Below, in pieces: positions 22,366-32,167 of a DNA stretch of 64,000 nt. The DNA is taken from the NCBI GenBank assembly GCA_973895155.1, contig OZ316894.1, positions 15,004,001 to 15,068,000 of the forward strand. Direction: 5' to 3'. Position numbers and translations under genes: made by a program. This DNA comes from Marsupella aquatica (lineage: Eukaryota > Marchantiophyta). The notes beneath the pieces are model-generated. The model did no database searches. It worked only from the letters and a program-made list of their open reading frames with translations, and was not told the DNA's origin. Positions within the stretch are counted from its first letter, which is position 1; each line of letters begins with the position of its first letter.

Positions 22366-25317
22366 CTAAATGGAAGACTCATAGTACCGTTTAATCCTAA
22401 ACCCATTGATTCTAGTGTTAAGTGGGTGACCATCTAAGGTAGTCAATGAAACTGAACCATTATCCCAGATGTGTGTAACTCGGTAAGGACCAATCCAATG
22501 AGTATGAAGTTTCCCAGGAAATAGCATATAACGAGAATCAAAGACTAATGCTAAATCACCAACATCTAACTGCACTACGCGCAGCTTCTTATCATAAGCA
22601 AGTTTACGCTGGTTCTGAATGGTGACTGTATGGTCTAATGCTAAAAGTCTAACTTCTTCTAATTTAACAATATTGGAAAACCGATGTGAGAGACTATCTG
22701 AAGGAGAGAGTCGGTGTGGTACCAAGATACGTTCCGTTGGTAACGAAAATTCTATTGGAATAATACTATTCAGGCCATAGGTCAGATAGAAGGGGGTGTG
22801 AAGAGTTGTAATCTTCTCAGCGGTGCGGTAAGCCCATAATGCAGAATGGAGCTTCACATCCCAATCTGTCTTGTGAGATTCTACCATTTTATTCAGAATC
22901 TTGCCCATAATGCCATTAGCTCTCTCGGTTAAGCCATTAGCTCGGGGGTTGTAAGGAGTAGTTTTGCGATGCTTGATAAGATAAAGGTCAGTGATTAACT
23001 CAATAGTTGAGTTAAGAAAATGCAAACCCCTATCGCTTACCAACTCCAAAGGACAACCAAACCGGGTGATAATGTGCTCAAAGAGAAATGCAGCTGCGGT
23101 TATAGCATCATTCTTGCGAGTAGCTTTCGCCTCTACCCATTTGGTGGCATAATCAGTGGCCAGAATAATATATTTGCTTCGGCTTTTCCGAGCTGCTGGA
23201 GAAATTGGGCCAATAAAATCAATCCCCCATTTCTCAAATGGTGCCAACGGAAGGATAGGCGTAAGAGGCCATTTGGAACTAGCAGTGGGCTTCCCGATCC
23301 TTTGACAGGGATCACAGGTCTTAATAAAATTGTAAGTATCTCGATGCATAGTAGGCCACCAGTATCCAGCATCCAAAATTTTCTTAACTGTGGTATTCAC
23401 AGCATAATGCCCACCGGTTTCTCCTGAATGTAAAGCTTCAATTACTTGGGGAAGTTCCCTATCCTCTAGACAACGTCGCAATTGTTGATCAGGACCTTGT
23501 TTAAACAAAGTGCCCCGAATAATGGTATAGGGACCCACCTTATGAGCAAAGACAGCTCGTTCTTCCGCATTAAAGCCTTCAGGGAACGTTCCATGAAGCA
23601 GCATGTGCACAATATTAAAATATCGAGAAGACTCCCCTTCAATGTGCCACAAATGCTCGTCAGGAAATTCATCGGAGAGATTATGCTGATTCTCCGGACC
23701 AGGTAACCGAGATAGGAAGTCTGCATTCTCATGATGTTTGCCAGGTCGGACATGAACTTCATAATCAAATTCTTGGAGTAGTAAAACCCAGCGGGCTACT
23801 CGTCCTGAGAGATCCACTTGGTTAACCAAATATTTTAAGGAATTATGATCAGTGTGAAAAGTAACCTGATACCCCAACAAATAGTGACGAAATTTCTTAC
23901 ACGCAAAGACGATGGCCAAAGCTTCCCGTTCAGTGACGGAGTAGTTTTTCTCGGCTGCACTCATTTGGCGGCTGGCATAGTAAATTGGATGGTCACGGTT
24001 TTCCACATCCTTCTGACTGTGATTAGCTCCAATGCAGAACGCAGAAGAGTCAATGAAGACATGAAACTTCTTAGTCCAATCTGGGGGTGACAAAATAGGT
24101 GCAGAGATTAACCGATCCTTGAGCAACTGGAATGCTTGCTGCCGCTCCTCATTCCATGTATATTCCACATCACTTTTTAACAGTTGGGTTAAGGGTAAGG
24201 CAATATTAGCATGTTTATAAATGAACCGACGATAATACCCCACATGTCCCAGAAAAGCACGAAGCTGCTTTAAATCGGTCGGTGGTTGCAACTCCATAAT
24301 TACTCTAACCTTCTCTGTATCAACCTCAATGCCGCGTTGTGAAATAACATGGCCTAACAAAATTCCCTCCTTCATACCAATAAAGCACTTTTCTGGATGA
24401 AGACACAACTGAGCCTCTCTACACTTCTGAAATGTCTTCTCCAAATGGACGAGGTGTTCAGCCGCTGACCCGTAAACACAAAAGTCGTCAATAAAAATCT
24501 CCATGAAATGCCGCAAATATTCTTGAAAAATAATCATCATAATGCGCTGAAAAGTACCCGGGGCATTACACAGCCCAAAAGGCATCATGGTAAATGCATA
24601 TGTACCCCAGTCGGTGGTGAACGTAGTCTTGTCGCGATCCTCCTTCCGAATGGACACCTGGTTATAACCAGAGTACCCATCTAAAAAACTGTATAACTCA
24701 TGCAAGGCCACTGAATCAAGTACCAGATCAATAAATGGCAAAGGATAATGATCTTTCCGAGTGGCAGCATTCAACTTCCGGAAGTCTTGACAAACGCGAA
24801 TTTTCGTTTTACCATCGGGTCCCGGCTTTTTGGGGACAATGACAATTGGTGAGACCCATTCACTACTCAAGACCGGGTAGATAAATCCAGCAGTCGTGAG
24901 CTTGTCCAACTCGTCTTTAACCAGGATGGAATATTTGGGATTCAAACGGTACTGTCTCTGTCGGACAGGTACTGCTCCTTCCATAAGGTCAATACGATGT
25001 TCGCCCAAATGTGGATGGATACCTTTTAAATCAGAATGACTCCAGGCAAAGACATCTTTATACTGGGTTAATAAACTGATATACTGTTCCCGTAGCTCTC
25101 CTTCGATATGCTTACCAATATTCAAAAACTTGCCTGGCTCAATTTCGATTTTCTGACAAGCTTTTGGATCCACAATTCCATCCGTGAGGTTTGCCGGCTG
25201 AAGTCCAAGTTTGGATACTTCTGGTGCAAATGGCTCAAGGGTAGCTGACACTCCCATATCATGGTGTAAATCCCTATTAGCCTCAGTATTAGGAGGTTCG
25301 TCTGCTGCTGGGCCCAC
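22366..25317 (-). CDS. pol: Gypsy-A pol: reverse transcriptase, RNase H, integrase (983 codons)
   Basis: Domains in order. RT about residues 100-290: KIRVCQDFRKLN, FLDGYSGYNQ, MPFGLCNAPGTFQR, catalytic FIDDF. RNase H about 415-545: FIDSSAFCIGAN, EREALAIVFACKKFRHYL, TDHNSLKYL. Integrase HHCC region about 635-675: ETGGHYAVNTTVKKIL, CDPCQR. DDE core from about 700: WGIDFIGPI, LVSDRGLHFL, NPRANGLTERANG. The C-terminus (WIGPYRVTHIWDNGSVSL...) has no chromodomain. The frame is the same as gag and joined to it by one TGA. There is no ATG at its start: the first codons are QLTSSSEVGPAADE, with GTG at 25317. Pol is therefore most simply made by stop readthrough. The frame is fully open, consistent with recent activity. 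Confidence 0.95.
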   Translation of the reverse strand: MGPAADEPPNTEANRDLHHDMGVSATLEPFAPEVSKLGLQPANLTDGIVDPKACQKIEIEPGKFLNIGKHIEGELREQYISLLTQYKDVFAWSHSDLKGIHPHLGEHRIDLMEGAVPVRQRQYRLNPKYSILVKDELDKLTTAGFIYPVLSSEWVSPIVIVPKKPGPDGKTKIRVCQDFRKLNAATRKDHYPLPFIDLVLDSVALHELYSFLDGYSGYNQVSIRKEDRDKTTFTTDWGTYAFTMMPFGLCNAPGTFQRIMMIIFQEYLRHFMEIFIDDFCVYGSAAEHLVHLEKTFQKCREAQLCLHPEKCFIGMKEGILLGHVISQRGIEVDTEKVRVIMELQPPTDLKQLRAFLGHVGYYRRFIYKHANIALPLTQLLKSDVEYTWNEERQQAFQLLKDRLISAPILSPPDWTKKFHVFIDSSAFCIGANHSQKDVENRDHPIYYASRQMSAAEKNYSVTEREALAIVFACKKFRHYLLGYQVTFHTDHNSLKYLVNQVDLSGRVARWVLLLQEFDYEVHVRPGKHHENADFLSRLPGPENQHNLSDEFPDEHLWHIEGESSRYFNIVHMLLHGTFPEGFNAEERAVFAHKVGPYTIIRGTLFKQGPDQQLRRCLEDRELPQVIEALHSGETGGHYAVNTTVKKILDAGYWWPTMHRDTYNFIKTCDPCQRIGKPTASSKWPLTPILPLAPFEKWGIDFIGPISPAARKSRSKYIILATDYATKWVEAKATRKNDAITAAAFLFEHIITRFGCPLELVSDRGLHFLNSTIELITDLYLIKHRKTTPYNPRANGLTERANGIMGKILNKMVESHKTDWDVKLHSALWAYRTAEKITTLHTPFYLTYGLNSIIPIEFSLPTERILVPHRLSPSDSLSHRFSNIVKLEEVRLLALDHTVTIQNQRKLAYDKKLRVVQLDVGDLALVFDSRYMLFPGKLHTHWIGPYRVTHIWDNGSVSLTTLDGHPLNTRINGFRIKRYYESSI

Positions 25318-25332
25318 TTCCGATGATGAAGT

Positions 25333-25341
25333 TAATTGTCA
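25333..25341 (-). promoter_or_regulatory. Candidate stop-readthrough site UGA-CAA-UUA between gag and pol
   Basis: On the minus strand the gag stop is TGA at 25341-25339, followed immediately by CAATTA. This matches the CARYYA 3' context that makes the TMV replicase stop leaky, and a similar context has been reported for plant retroelement stop suppression (SIRE1). gag and pol are in the same frame across it. Confidence 0.75.
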
Positions 25342-28300
25342 GGAGGGCCTAGTTGGTTTTATGGGAGCATCAGACAGATAAACTTCCAAGTAACGAACTT
25401 CCTCCAGTTCAAATTCCAATGGCTGCAGGACTAGCGAAGAGGTCGAAAAATCCGAGGTGTACCCATCATCTGTTTGTGTTTCTCCAAAATGTGGTTCCGG
25501 AACCCAACTAACAGTCACCTTAGGCTTCCCAAATGAAAGCTCTTGAGATTGCCAATTAACCTGAACTTGAGCCTTATACAACCATGGTCGGCCTAACAAA
25601 ACAGGAAAGCTGGATGGTATTTCCGGATTAATAACCACATAATCCAACAGAAAAGGGACACCAGCAATCAAAGTTTCTACTTTGGTCAGCTTCCCTATGG
25701 GTACCACACGAGACTGATCCGCCATGCGCAAAATCTTGGGAGTGGGCTCAAACTTAGTGAAACCCAAATTAAATGCTGCTGACTGTGTAATCAGATTAAC
25801 GCTGGCTCCTCCATCCACAGGAACTCTCCGAATGACACACCCCTGGATTTGAACCTCAATTTCCATCGGTCCTTTGTCCTCCCACTCTGTTCGTAGCACA
25901 TCCACAGAAGGTAACTTCTTCTTCCTCCGTTTTCCTGCAAGGAGGCTCCTCAGCTGTCGCCTATAAACCGGATTGTCCTGTAATAATTCCCCAATGGTGA
26001 TATGTGCAGGATGATTCTTGACATCTTCAACAATATCATAACCTGGATTTTTCAGTGGCTCTTTAGCTTTGACTACTACTGGTGGGTTAGGAGATTGCAC
26101 TTGCTCCTTAACTAGCTCTTCCAGATGGTCTTTCACTTCCAAAGAGATGTCGGGCAAGAAGTATTTTGGGTCATATCGGTCATAAGCAGGGTCGTCTTCT
26201 TTGTCGAGGCCTTCCTTACATGGCTTGCGCCCTTCATCCTTGGGAGCTTTCGCGACCTTCTGATGCTCGTGCTTCTTGGTCTCCTTTTTCTTCGAACGAG
26301 TAGTTGCGTAAATATTAGTCAGAACTTTATCCCGATTCTGAACTCGATCATTCGGCATACCAACTACTTCAGGTTTCACTAAATGACTTACCAAGACATC
26401 AGGCACCACCCCGGATACTGGTTGATGAAAAAGTGAATCTGGCTTTAATTCCACCCGATTTACATCCATATGTTGAATGAAGCTGCATTGCTCCATCTCT
26501 TCAGAATAAACCATCCGAATCTTGGCTTCAGGTCGACTTGCTTCTTTAACTGGCTCTTGAGCAAATCGAACCATCAGCCTAGGCTTAGCCGGATTCGGGC
26601 ATTCCACCGGTAAGTGTCCTTCTTTTCCACAGTTCCCACAGACAGGTGTATACCCCACCTCCTGTTTGGGATAAGGGCACTGGGGTGAATAATGATCAGG
26701 TTGGCCACAATTCCAACAAGCCCCTTTTTGACGCGGCATTCCTCGTGGTGGGTATCCTCCCGGGGGTCCCATGGGTGGTCTTGACGTTGGTTTATTGAAA
26801 GTGGGCTTAGGTGGTCCCCAAGTCGGTCTGGAAGCAGGAGGTGGTGGGAAATACTGTCCAGGGGGTGCTGTTTGGACGGTATACGTGGGATCGTACTCAT
26901 ACTCCTCAGCCTCTTCTTGACCATCTACATAATTCACCGGGGTTCGTAATGTGGGGCACTCGTTCGGGTAATGGCCCTGCTGACTGCATCGGGTGCACCA
27001 TACGTTCATTCTCATGGGAGCAGGCAACCTTCGTACTGGTTTTACCGCGGCGATATTGACATTCAACTTGGACAATTGGCCAGAGAGTTCTTCCATCATG
27101 CGATCCATCTTCTTCTGGTTGGGAACTTTATTATTCCCTTTTACAGAGGATTTCTTCTTTTTAGGAGCAACGGATTCTGAGTCGGAACTTGAGCTTGAAC
27201 TATCACTAGTGCTCGAATTTGTACTCTCGTCCTCCTCACTAGTGCTACTTTCACTTGATTCCGTCTCCGAGTCAGATTTAGACCTGGACGTTTTCTTCTT
27301 CTTTCTTTTGTCTTTCTTCAGGTCCTTCTTAACTCGTTTTCTCTCTGAAATCTCCGAGTCTACGTACTTCTGGGCTGCCTCTTGTACTTCTTCCAAAGTG
27401 GTGCCACCTTCTCGTCTCACGTAACGAGCAATCCTGGAGGGTAAACCGTTAATAAACCAGTCCTTGATAGTAGATTTCGAGGTAGCTGGATTATATTGAT
27501 CTACCAAATCCAATAATTTGTCGGCATATTTCCTCACAGACCCATGTTTCTTCATGTGCAGATGTGAGATTCGGGCAAAGGCACGCGCAGCTGCTCCTTC
27601 TTCTTTATATTTGGCCAAGAAAGCAGCCTTCAATTTCCCCCAATCCTGCTTGTCCGGAAAACGGTCATACCATTTCTGAGCACCCTTTTTCATTAGACCA
27701 CCAAACAGATTGGCTTTTTCAGCGTCTTGACTCTGTCCATTGGATGCAGCTGCAGCTTCAAATTCTTTCAAATACACCTCTGCATCCTCCTTGGAAGTAC
27801 CGAAGAACCGGTCGTACCTCACATTATTTCGAGCCATCGTGGTTGGAGCTAGGAGGGTAACGAAAGGAAGAGCTGATCGGGTAGCAAATGGGTTTGGGCT
27901 GCCCAAGCCTGAACTGCTGCTTGTCTCACTAGAAGACGAACCACCGGCTTCACTCAGTGGTTCTGGATTATCCAATTGTGAAAGATCGACAGAATTATCC
28001 TGGGCCAGCGATTCTGCAACTGTATTCTCGGGCAAACCCAAATTTCTTCCTTCGGTATGAGATAAGGCCCTCTCAGTGGTACTATCCACACCAGAGTCAA
28101 TTTGGTTCACCGAACGTACTGTCTGCTGGCGGAGCTTGGTCTTTTGAGAACCAATAAGTTTTGGACCTGAACGAAGATTTACAAACAGGGGTCGGGTCGA
28201 CGTGGGCCTTTCCAAAGAGCCACTTGCCTCTTGAATAGATCCCACTTGTTTCCACACACTACCCGGTGCAGGTGCTCCTGGTGACTGGAATTCGGGTAAC

Positions 28301-28392
28301 AATGTGCGAGGGGTCACTACTAATTTTGCAGCATCCGAATTACTGGAGGTCTTGGTAGGTTTTCTTTTATTCGGTGGATCTCCCTCAGACAT
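25339..28392 (-). CDS. gag: Gypsy-A gag-protease polyprotein (1017 aa)
   Basis: The N-terminal 170 residues are disordered. A Retrotrans_gag capsid-like region spans about 190-340 (RYDRFFGTSKEDAEVYLKEF, QKWYDRFP, KHGSVRKYADKLLDLV). A Lys- then Ser/Glu-rich stretch follows at about 345-430. Three CCHC zinc knuckles lie near 465 (CTRCSQQGHYPNEC), 557 (CWNCGQPDHYSPQC) and 583 (CGNCGKEGHLPVEC). A retropepsin is near 855, with active-site VPVDGGASVNLI and FPVLLGRPWL. DGG instead of DTG is common in plant Gypsy proteases. The protein packages element RNA in virus-like particles. Gag normally exceeds pol, which suits a leaky UGA at its end. Start ATG 28390-28392; the frame is intact. Confidence 0.95.
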   Translation of the reverse strand: MSEGDPPNKRKPTKTSSNSDAAKLVVTPRTLLPEFQSPGAPAPGSVWKQVGSIQEASGSLERPTSTRPLFVNLRSGPKLIGSQKTKLRQQTVRSVNQIDSGVDSTTERALSHTEGRNLGLPENTVAESLAQDNSVDLSQLDNPEPLSEAGGSSSSETSSSSGLGSPNPFATRSALPFVTLLAPTTMARNNVRYDRFFGTSKEDAEVYLKEFEAAAASNGQSQDAEKANLFGGLMKKGAQKWYDRFPDKQDWGKLKAAFLAKYKEEGAAARAFARISHLHMKKHGSVRKYADKLLDLVDQYNPATSKSTIKDWFINGLPSRIARYVRREGGTTLEEVQEAAQKYVDSEISERKRVKKDLKKDKRKKKKTSRSKSDSETESSESSTSEEDESTNSSTSDSSSSSSDSESVAPKKKKSSVKGNNKVPNQKKMDRMMEELSGQLSKLNVNIAAVKPVRRLPAPMRMNVWCTRCSQQGHYPNECPTLRTPVNYVDGQEEAEEYEYDPTYTVQTAPPGQYFPPPPASRPTWGPPKPTFNKPTSRPPMGPPGGYPPRGMPRQKGACWNCGQPDHYSPQCPYPKQEVGYTPVCGNCGKEGHLPVECPNPAKPRLMVRFAQEPVKEASRPEAKIRMVYSEEMEQCSFIQHMDVNRVELKPDSLFHQPVSGVVPDVLVSHLVKPEVVGMPNDRVQNRDKVLTNIYATTRSKKKETKKHEHQKVAKAPKDEGRKPCKEGLDKEDDPAYDRYDPKYFLPDISLEVKDHLEELVKEQVQSPNPPVVVKAKEPLKNPGYDIVEDVKNHPAHITIGELLQDNPVYRRQLRSLLAGKRRKKKLPSVDVLRTEWEDKGPMEIEVQIQGCVIRRVPVDGGASVNLITQSAAFNLGFTKFEPTPKILRMADQSRVVPIGKLTKVETLIAGVPFLLDYVVINPEIPSSFPVLLGRPWLYKAQVQVNWQSQELSFGKPKVTVSWVPEPHFGETQTDDGYTSDFSTSSLVLQPLEFELEEVRYLEVYLSDAPIKPTRPS

Positions 28393-29610
28393 CCCTCATT
28401 CTCCAAGCACGGGTGATTTTGAGACACCAGACCCGCTCCTCAGGAGTCTTTATGCAAGGAGTCACCATTTAGGTGCGACGTTATCACCCCACTCCGGGAG
28501 ATATGAACCTGCTTCCTCAAAGTGACTTCCCGTAGCGTCGTTCAACATCCCTTGCATGATTCCTCCCCCTTGCTATCCCGTAGCTAATACTTCCCTTCAG
28601 TGACCAGCCGAGATTCTAAAACCTCGTTTTCTCTGGTGCGTCCTTCAGGTTGAGACGCGGAAAGGCACACCAGAAGCGTCGCGCACGTTGGTTCGTCACA
28701 GATTCCACCGGACGCTGCTCACAGCGTCCACTGGGATCGGACGCTACTCGAAGCGTCCTGACTTGCGGAATCTTCTGGGACGAATCGCATTGGACGCTCT
28801 TCGCGGCGTCCTTCCTTATCTCCTTTACGGTGGCGATTACTGGAACCGGGCGTTCCCCATAATCTCCGACTTCCTTCACCCTGAAATTCCTTTACCACAT
28901 GGTACGCTACACTAGGCCATCCTACTAATCAGACGTCTAACTCCTTCCTAATCTTCTACGCAATTCCTGGTGCATGATTCTTTCCGCTAACTCCCGAATG
29001 GAAATGACTAAATATCACTCCTGTGTGATCCTACCATTCAGCCTTAATATTACTAAATGCAAACTTTCATCTTCCCACCAGGTGATAGTTAACCAATGTA
29101 TGCCATTCCTCCCTCTCAGGCTCAGAACCCAAGAATTAACATAACGATTCCTCAAATTCCTAATTCTTAATGTTCCCAAAGATCGGATAGGTGGCATCGG
29201 TCACACGAACCAGGATGGTTGGACAATTTTACAAATCATACGTCCCGAGCAACGTTAGAATAACTTCACTTGTCACTCAAAGTGTCTTTGGTGTCTTCGA
29301 CTATCTCCAAAGCAACTTGACGAGCAACAGCTCCTCTCTGTGAGGCCTTTTCTGGTGGGAGGGCGGTTTCTTCTCTTAAGTTTGGCACCACAAATTTTTC
29401 CAATACTCTTAAGAGAGCTTCCGGGGCGCTTTGGATAGAGTACGGCATCACCTCGAAATGGAAGCTCTTCATCTTTTTAACTGGAGTGATGACGCATCTT
29501 CACAATTATAGTAGAACGTGAATTCCTCTCCCGTCTAGCTCCTTCTGGCATACACTGCCTGTACGTCAATTCAATCTTAAATTCGTTCCCCGGCAGCGGC
29601 GCCAAAAAGA
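28393..29610 (-). other. Gypsy-A 5' untranslated leader
   Basis: 1.2 kb between primer site and gag. It contains three clean palindromes at 28710-28729, 28739-28758 and 28792-28811 (GGACGCTGCTCACAGCGTCC, a variant with compensated loop, and GGACGC...GCGTCC). A 68-codon upstream frame (29472-29266, starting MKSFHFEVMPYSIQSAPEAL) could be a uORF; no homology recognised. Confidence 0.65.
29587..29604 (-). promoter_or_regulatory. Gypsy-A primer binding site (tRNA-Asp type)
   Basis: On the minus strand TGGCGCCGCTGCCGGGGA begins six bases after the 5' LTR. It differs by one base from the common plant Gypsy site complementary to the tRNA-Asp 3' end. Confidence 0.85.
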
Positions 29611-31000
29611 TGTCGTATAGTGCTAAGTATCAAAAGTGACTCTCCTCACCTAAAACCAGGGTTTCGATCCCTTTAAGAACAGATTTCAGAATGAATTGTA
29701 TAACTTTTATCACTCCGAGTGATTTAGAGTCTTGAGCTCTATGTTGACTTCACTTCTCAATAAAAAAATCGAATAAACAAACAACAAAGTAACTGAACTT
29801 CTGATTTATGAATTAGAGAAGAAATGAGTAAGGATTTAGAGACTACAAGCTGCTACTGCCACTCCTTCAGAAAGGATTTGGGCTCAGTATAGACATGAAA
29901 TCTATCTCATAATTCATCCATCTCACTCTTCAAAACACAAAGGTTAATGATAATGGAATTCTCAATCTGATGAAGCAGAAGCTTTCTGATTGCAAATGAA
30001 TGATATGATTTAAAATGCCGTCAACATGGTTTGACATCAGCGATACGCAATTCAGTCAAACTCTAAACCATATTCCAGAATCAAAGCAACAGTACTAACT
30101 ACTCTGAGAATCAGAATTTACTTCTCATTTATCATTAACTATTCTTGAATTGGCTAGCGAATCCCGACTCTGCAAGCAAGCCTAGCAGTGAATTCAATAC
30201 GAGTTTCAGAAATCTGCAACTGAATTCAATCACCACAGGAATCTCTTGAATTCAATCTTAACTTCAATCAATATAGCTTTACTTCCATACAAAACACTCA
30301 CAGCATGCCTTGTTACAATGGAAGGAGGAGAAAACTATTCAGAAGACTCAATTCTGAATACAGTATTAACTCTATTTCTCTCTACTTCAAATGAGCATTC
30401 TACTCTGTCTTATAAGTGCTGGAATCCTAAAATGGAGGAGGTAAGAACAGTCGTGCCTTTCCAAGCTTAAAACTAAACAAGGGAGAAGCACAGCATAAGT
30501 ACTTCAACAAGGGTGGTAGAATACTACTTTACTAGTAATCTACTTCAAAAACTAAGTGTTGAGCGGACGCTGCTAGAAGCGTCGGGAGAATCTGGACGCT
30601 GCTAGAAGCGTCTTAAGTAAAACCAACGGACGCTGCTCACACTGCTCACAGCGTCAATACTAGGGTGGACGCTGCTCACAGCGTCGTGTGTTGAAGCTGA
30701 CGCTTTCCACAGCGTCGGTCGAAATCCTCATAGAGTCTTGGTGGCGGTCGGGCACTGCCAAAAGCGTCATGAGGAGGTTGGACGCTTCCGCAGCGTCTTG
30801 AGTAAAAGAAACGGGCGCTGGTCACAGCGTCGGGCAAAGTACACTAGGAATCGTCAGGAAAGCCGGAGATGTCAAATATTTCTATAAGTGTCCAGAACAA
30901 GTAAATGTTGGCCGGAAGGTGTCTAAAGTGTAAGTAAATCTTGTGATATGCTAAAAATAAACAAGTTTCCAGAAAAAATTGCAGGGACACCCATACCACA
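29611..31000 (-). repeat. Gypsy-A 5' LTR (1390 bp)
   Basis: Same length as, and by eye the same sequence as, 17454-18843, with the palindrome array at 30565-30831. It ends next to the TTGGC duplication at 31001-31005. It should contain the promoter for gag-pol; no TATA element was assigned. Confidence 0.95.
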
Positions 31001-31144
31001 TTGGCACTGTGTGCATGGGCATCTCATCCTCCTACTCCTACCTTGGGCGTCCCGGGCTTGTTCACGCATCCACAATTTAGAATCATGATGCCTAATCCTA
31101 AATGGGTTGTGAAGAGGCAACCTTGGAGCCATCACTATACACAC
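31001..31144 (-). pseudogene. TNP2 N-terminal piece cut off by Gypsy-A
   Basis: The frame from ATG 31144-31142 reads to RRMRCPCTQCQ, the start of the transposase-associated domain. It is interrupted at the Gypsy-A 5' LTR. Dropping the element and one copy of the TTGGC duplication makes the frame continue exactly into GFKSLSLNTVHLHLL at 17453. The TNP2 gene was therefore intact here until the Gypsy inserted. Confidence 0.8.
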
Positions 31145-31457
31145 GCACTCAGCACCCTGTCATTTTATTATGCAAGTGAAAAATACACTTCCTGTTAAGG
31201 ATTTCACCCCCGACTGTACTTGCCAAAATACGCAACGTTCCAAAAAAACAAAAAAACAAAAAATATAGGTGCCTGAGTCATGTACCTATTCTCAAGTGAA
31301 TGAGACAAAATTCCTAAATGTTTGAGGGTGTCAACTCCTCCGCTGTCCTCACATGTACTGCCTCTGCACGTACATCCATGACCATATCAGAGTCCAATCA
31401 TGTATAGTCATAGACACAGGTGCAGGTGCGAGACCGGTGTGAGATGTCCTCATCTTA

Positions 31458-32027
31458 CTACCACATCAAATACGGATACCAATCCTGTTGTCGATGCCAC
31501 TCAGCCCTGAGGTACTCAGGCATGTACATTAAGTCATCAAGGTCTAAACCCTGCTCATGCCATGGTGGTCTTCGATCCGTGCCTACAAGCAATGGCAGCA
31601 GTGCCCTCCATGGTGCACATGTTGCTACCAAGTCCCTCCACTGGGTACTAATTAGTCTATATTTGCAGATATCTTGTGCGCCAGACACCACAAGAACCCT
31701 CGGCCAGACATGTGTAAGAACTATATCATCTGCCAAATCAGGCAACAAGGAACCACCTACAGCATCGTGCTTGTCTAACTCATCTGCTGAAAAGTAAATG
31801 TCCTTTTCCGACTGTGCATCCTCATTCACCACAGCATTCACAACACATCCAAGGTCTGCAGGCATTATCTCGGATGGAGCTACACTCTGTCTGGTTACCA
31901 ATCCACACAAGTAAGCCCAAGCAGTAGCCATGCACGATGCAACCCGTAGGAGGACCCTACATAGGGCCTGACGGTCTGGAAGAGGCAGCATACCCACCAA
32001 AGTCTCCAGCCAAACAGAGCCCAGCAA
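31458..32027 (-). CDS. F-box-like protein fragment
   Basis: A 189-codon frame. Residues around 115-160 fit an F-box: LPDLADDIVLTHVWPRVL, then CKYRLISTQWRDLVATCAPW. A hydrophobic N-terminal half starts MLGSVWLETLVGMLPLPDRQ. F-box proteins act as substrate receptors of SCF ubiquitin ligases. No C-terminal repeat domain follows, so it is truncated or a small F-box protein. It lies between the TNP2 start and the BRCT gene on the same strand, within the CACTA-bounded interval. The start codon is uncertain, since the upstream frame (31895-32095) overlaps another phase. Confidence 0.45.
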   Translation of the reverse strand: MLGSVWLETLVGMLPLPDRQALCRVLLRVASCMATAWAYLCGLVTRQSVAPSEIMPADLGCVVNAVVNEDAQSEKDIYFSADELDKHDAVGGSLLPDLADDIVLTHVWPRVLVVSGAQDICKYRLISTQWRDLVATCAPWRALLPLLVGTDRRPPWHEQGLDLDDLMYMPEYLRAEWHRQQDWYPYLMW

Positions 32028-32167
32028 GTAGATTCACAGTCACACCCCACGCAGCAGGAAACAACAATCACTTCAACTGCGACCAACCATGACAAGATGA
32101 GTTAGTTCAAGGATCACATTTATTACAAAATTGTGTTTTATACAAAAATATGAGGGACTCCTACTCC

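Larger units (their letters stand above)
17454..31000 (-). mobile_element. Gypsy-A: complete Athila/Tat-like LTR retrotransposon, 13.5 kb
   Basis: Two 1390-bp LTRs at 17454-18843 and 29611-31000 begin TGTCGTATAG and end CCATACCACA on the plus strand. They look identical when read side by side. The target duplication TTGGC lies at 17449-17453 and 31001-31005. On the minus strand the order is 5' LTR, primer site, gag-protease, UGA, pol (RT, RNase H, integrase), palindrome-rich spacer, extra ORF chain, polypurine tract, 3' LTR. The lack of a chromodomain, the tRNA-Asp-type primer site and the extra ORF 3' of pol fit the Athila/Tat branch. Confidence 0.95.
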
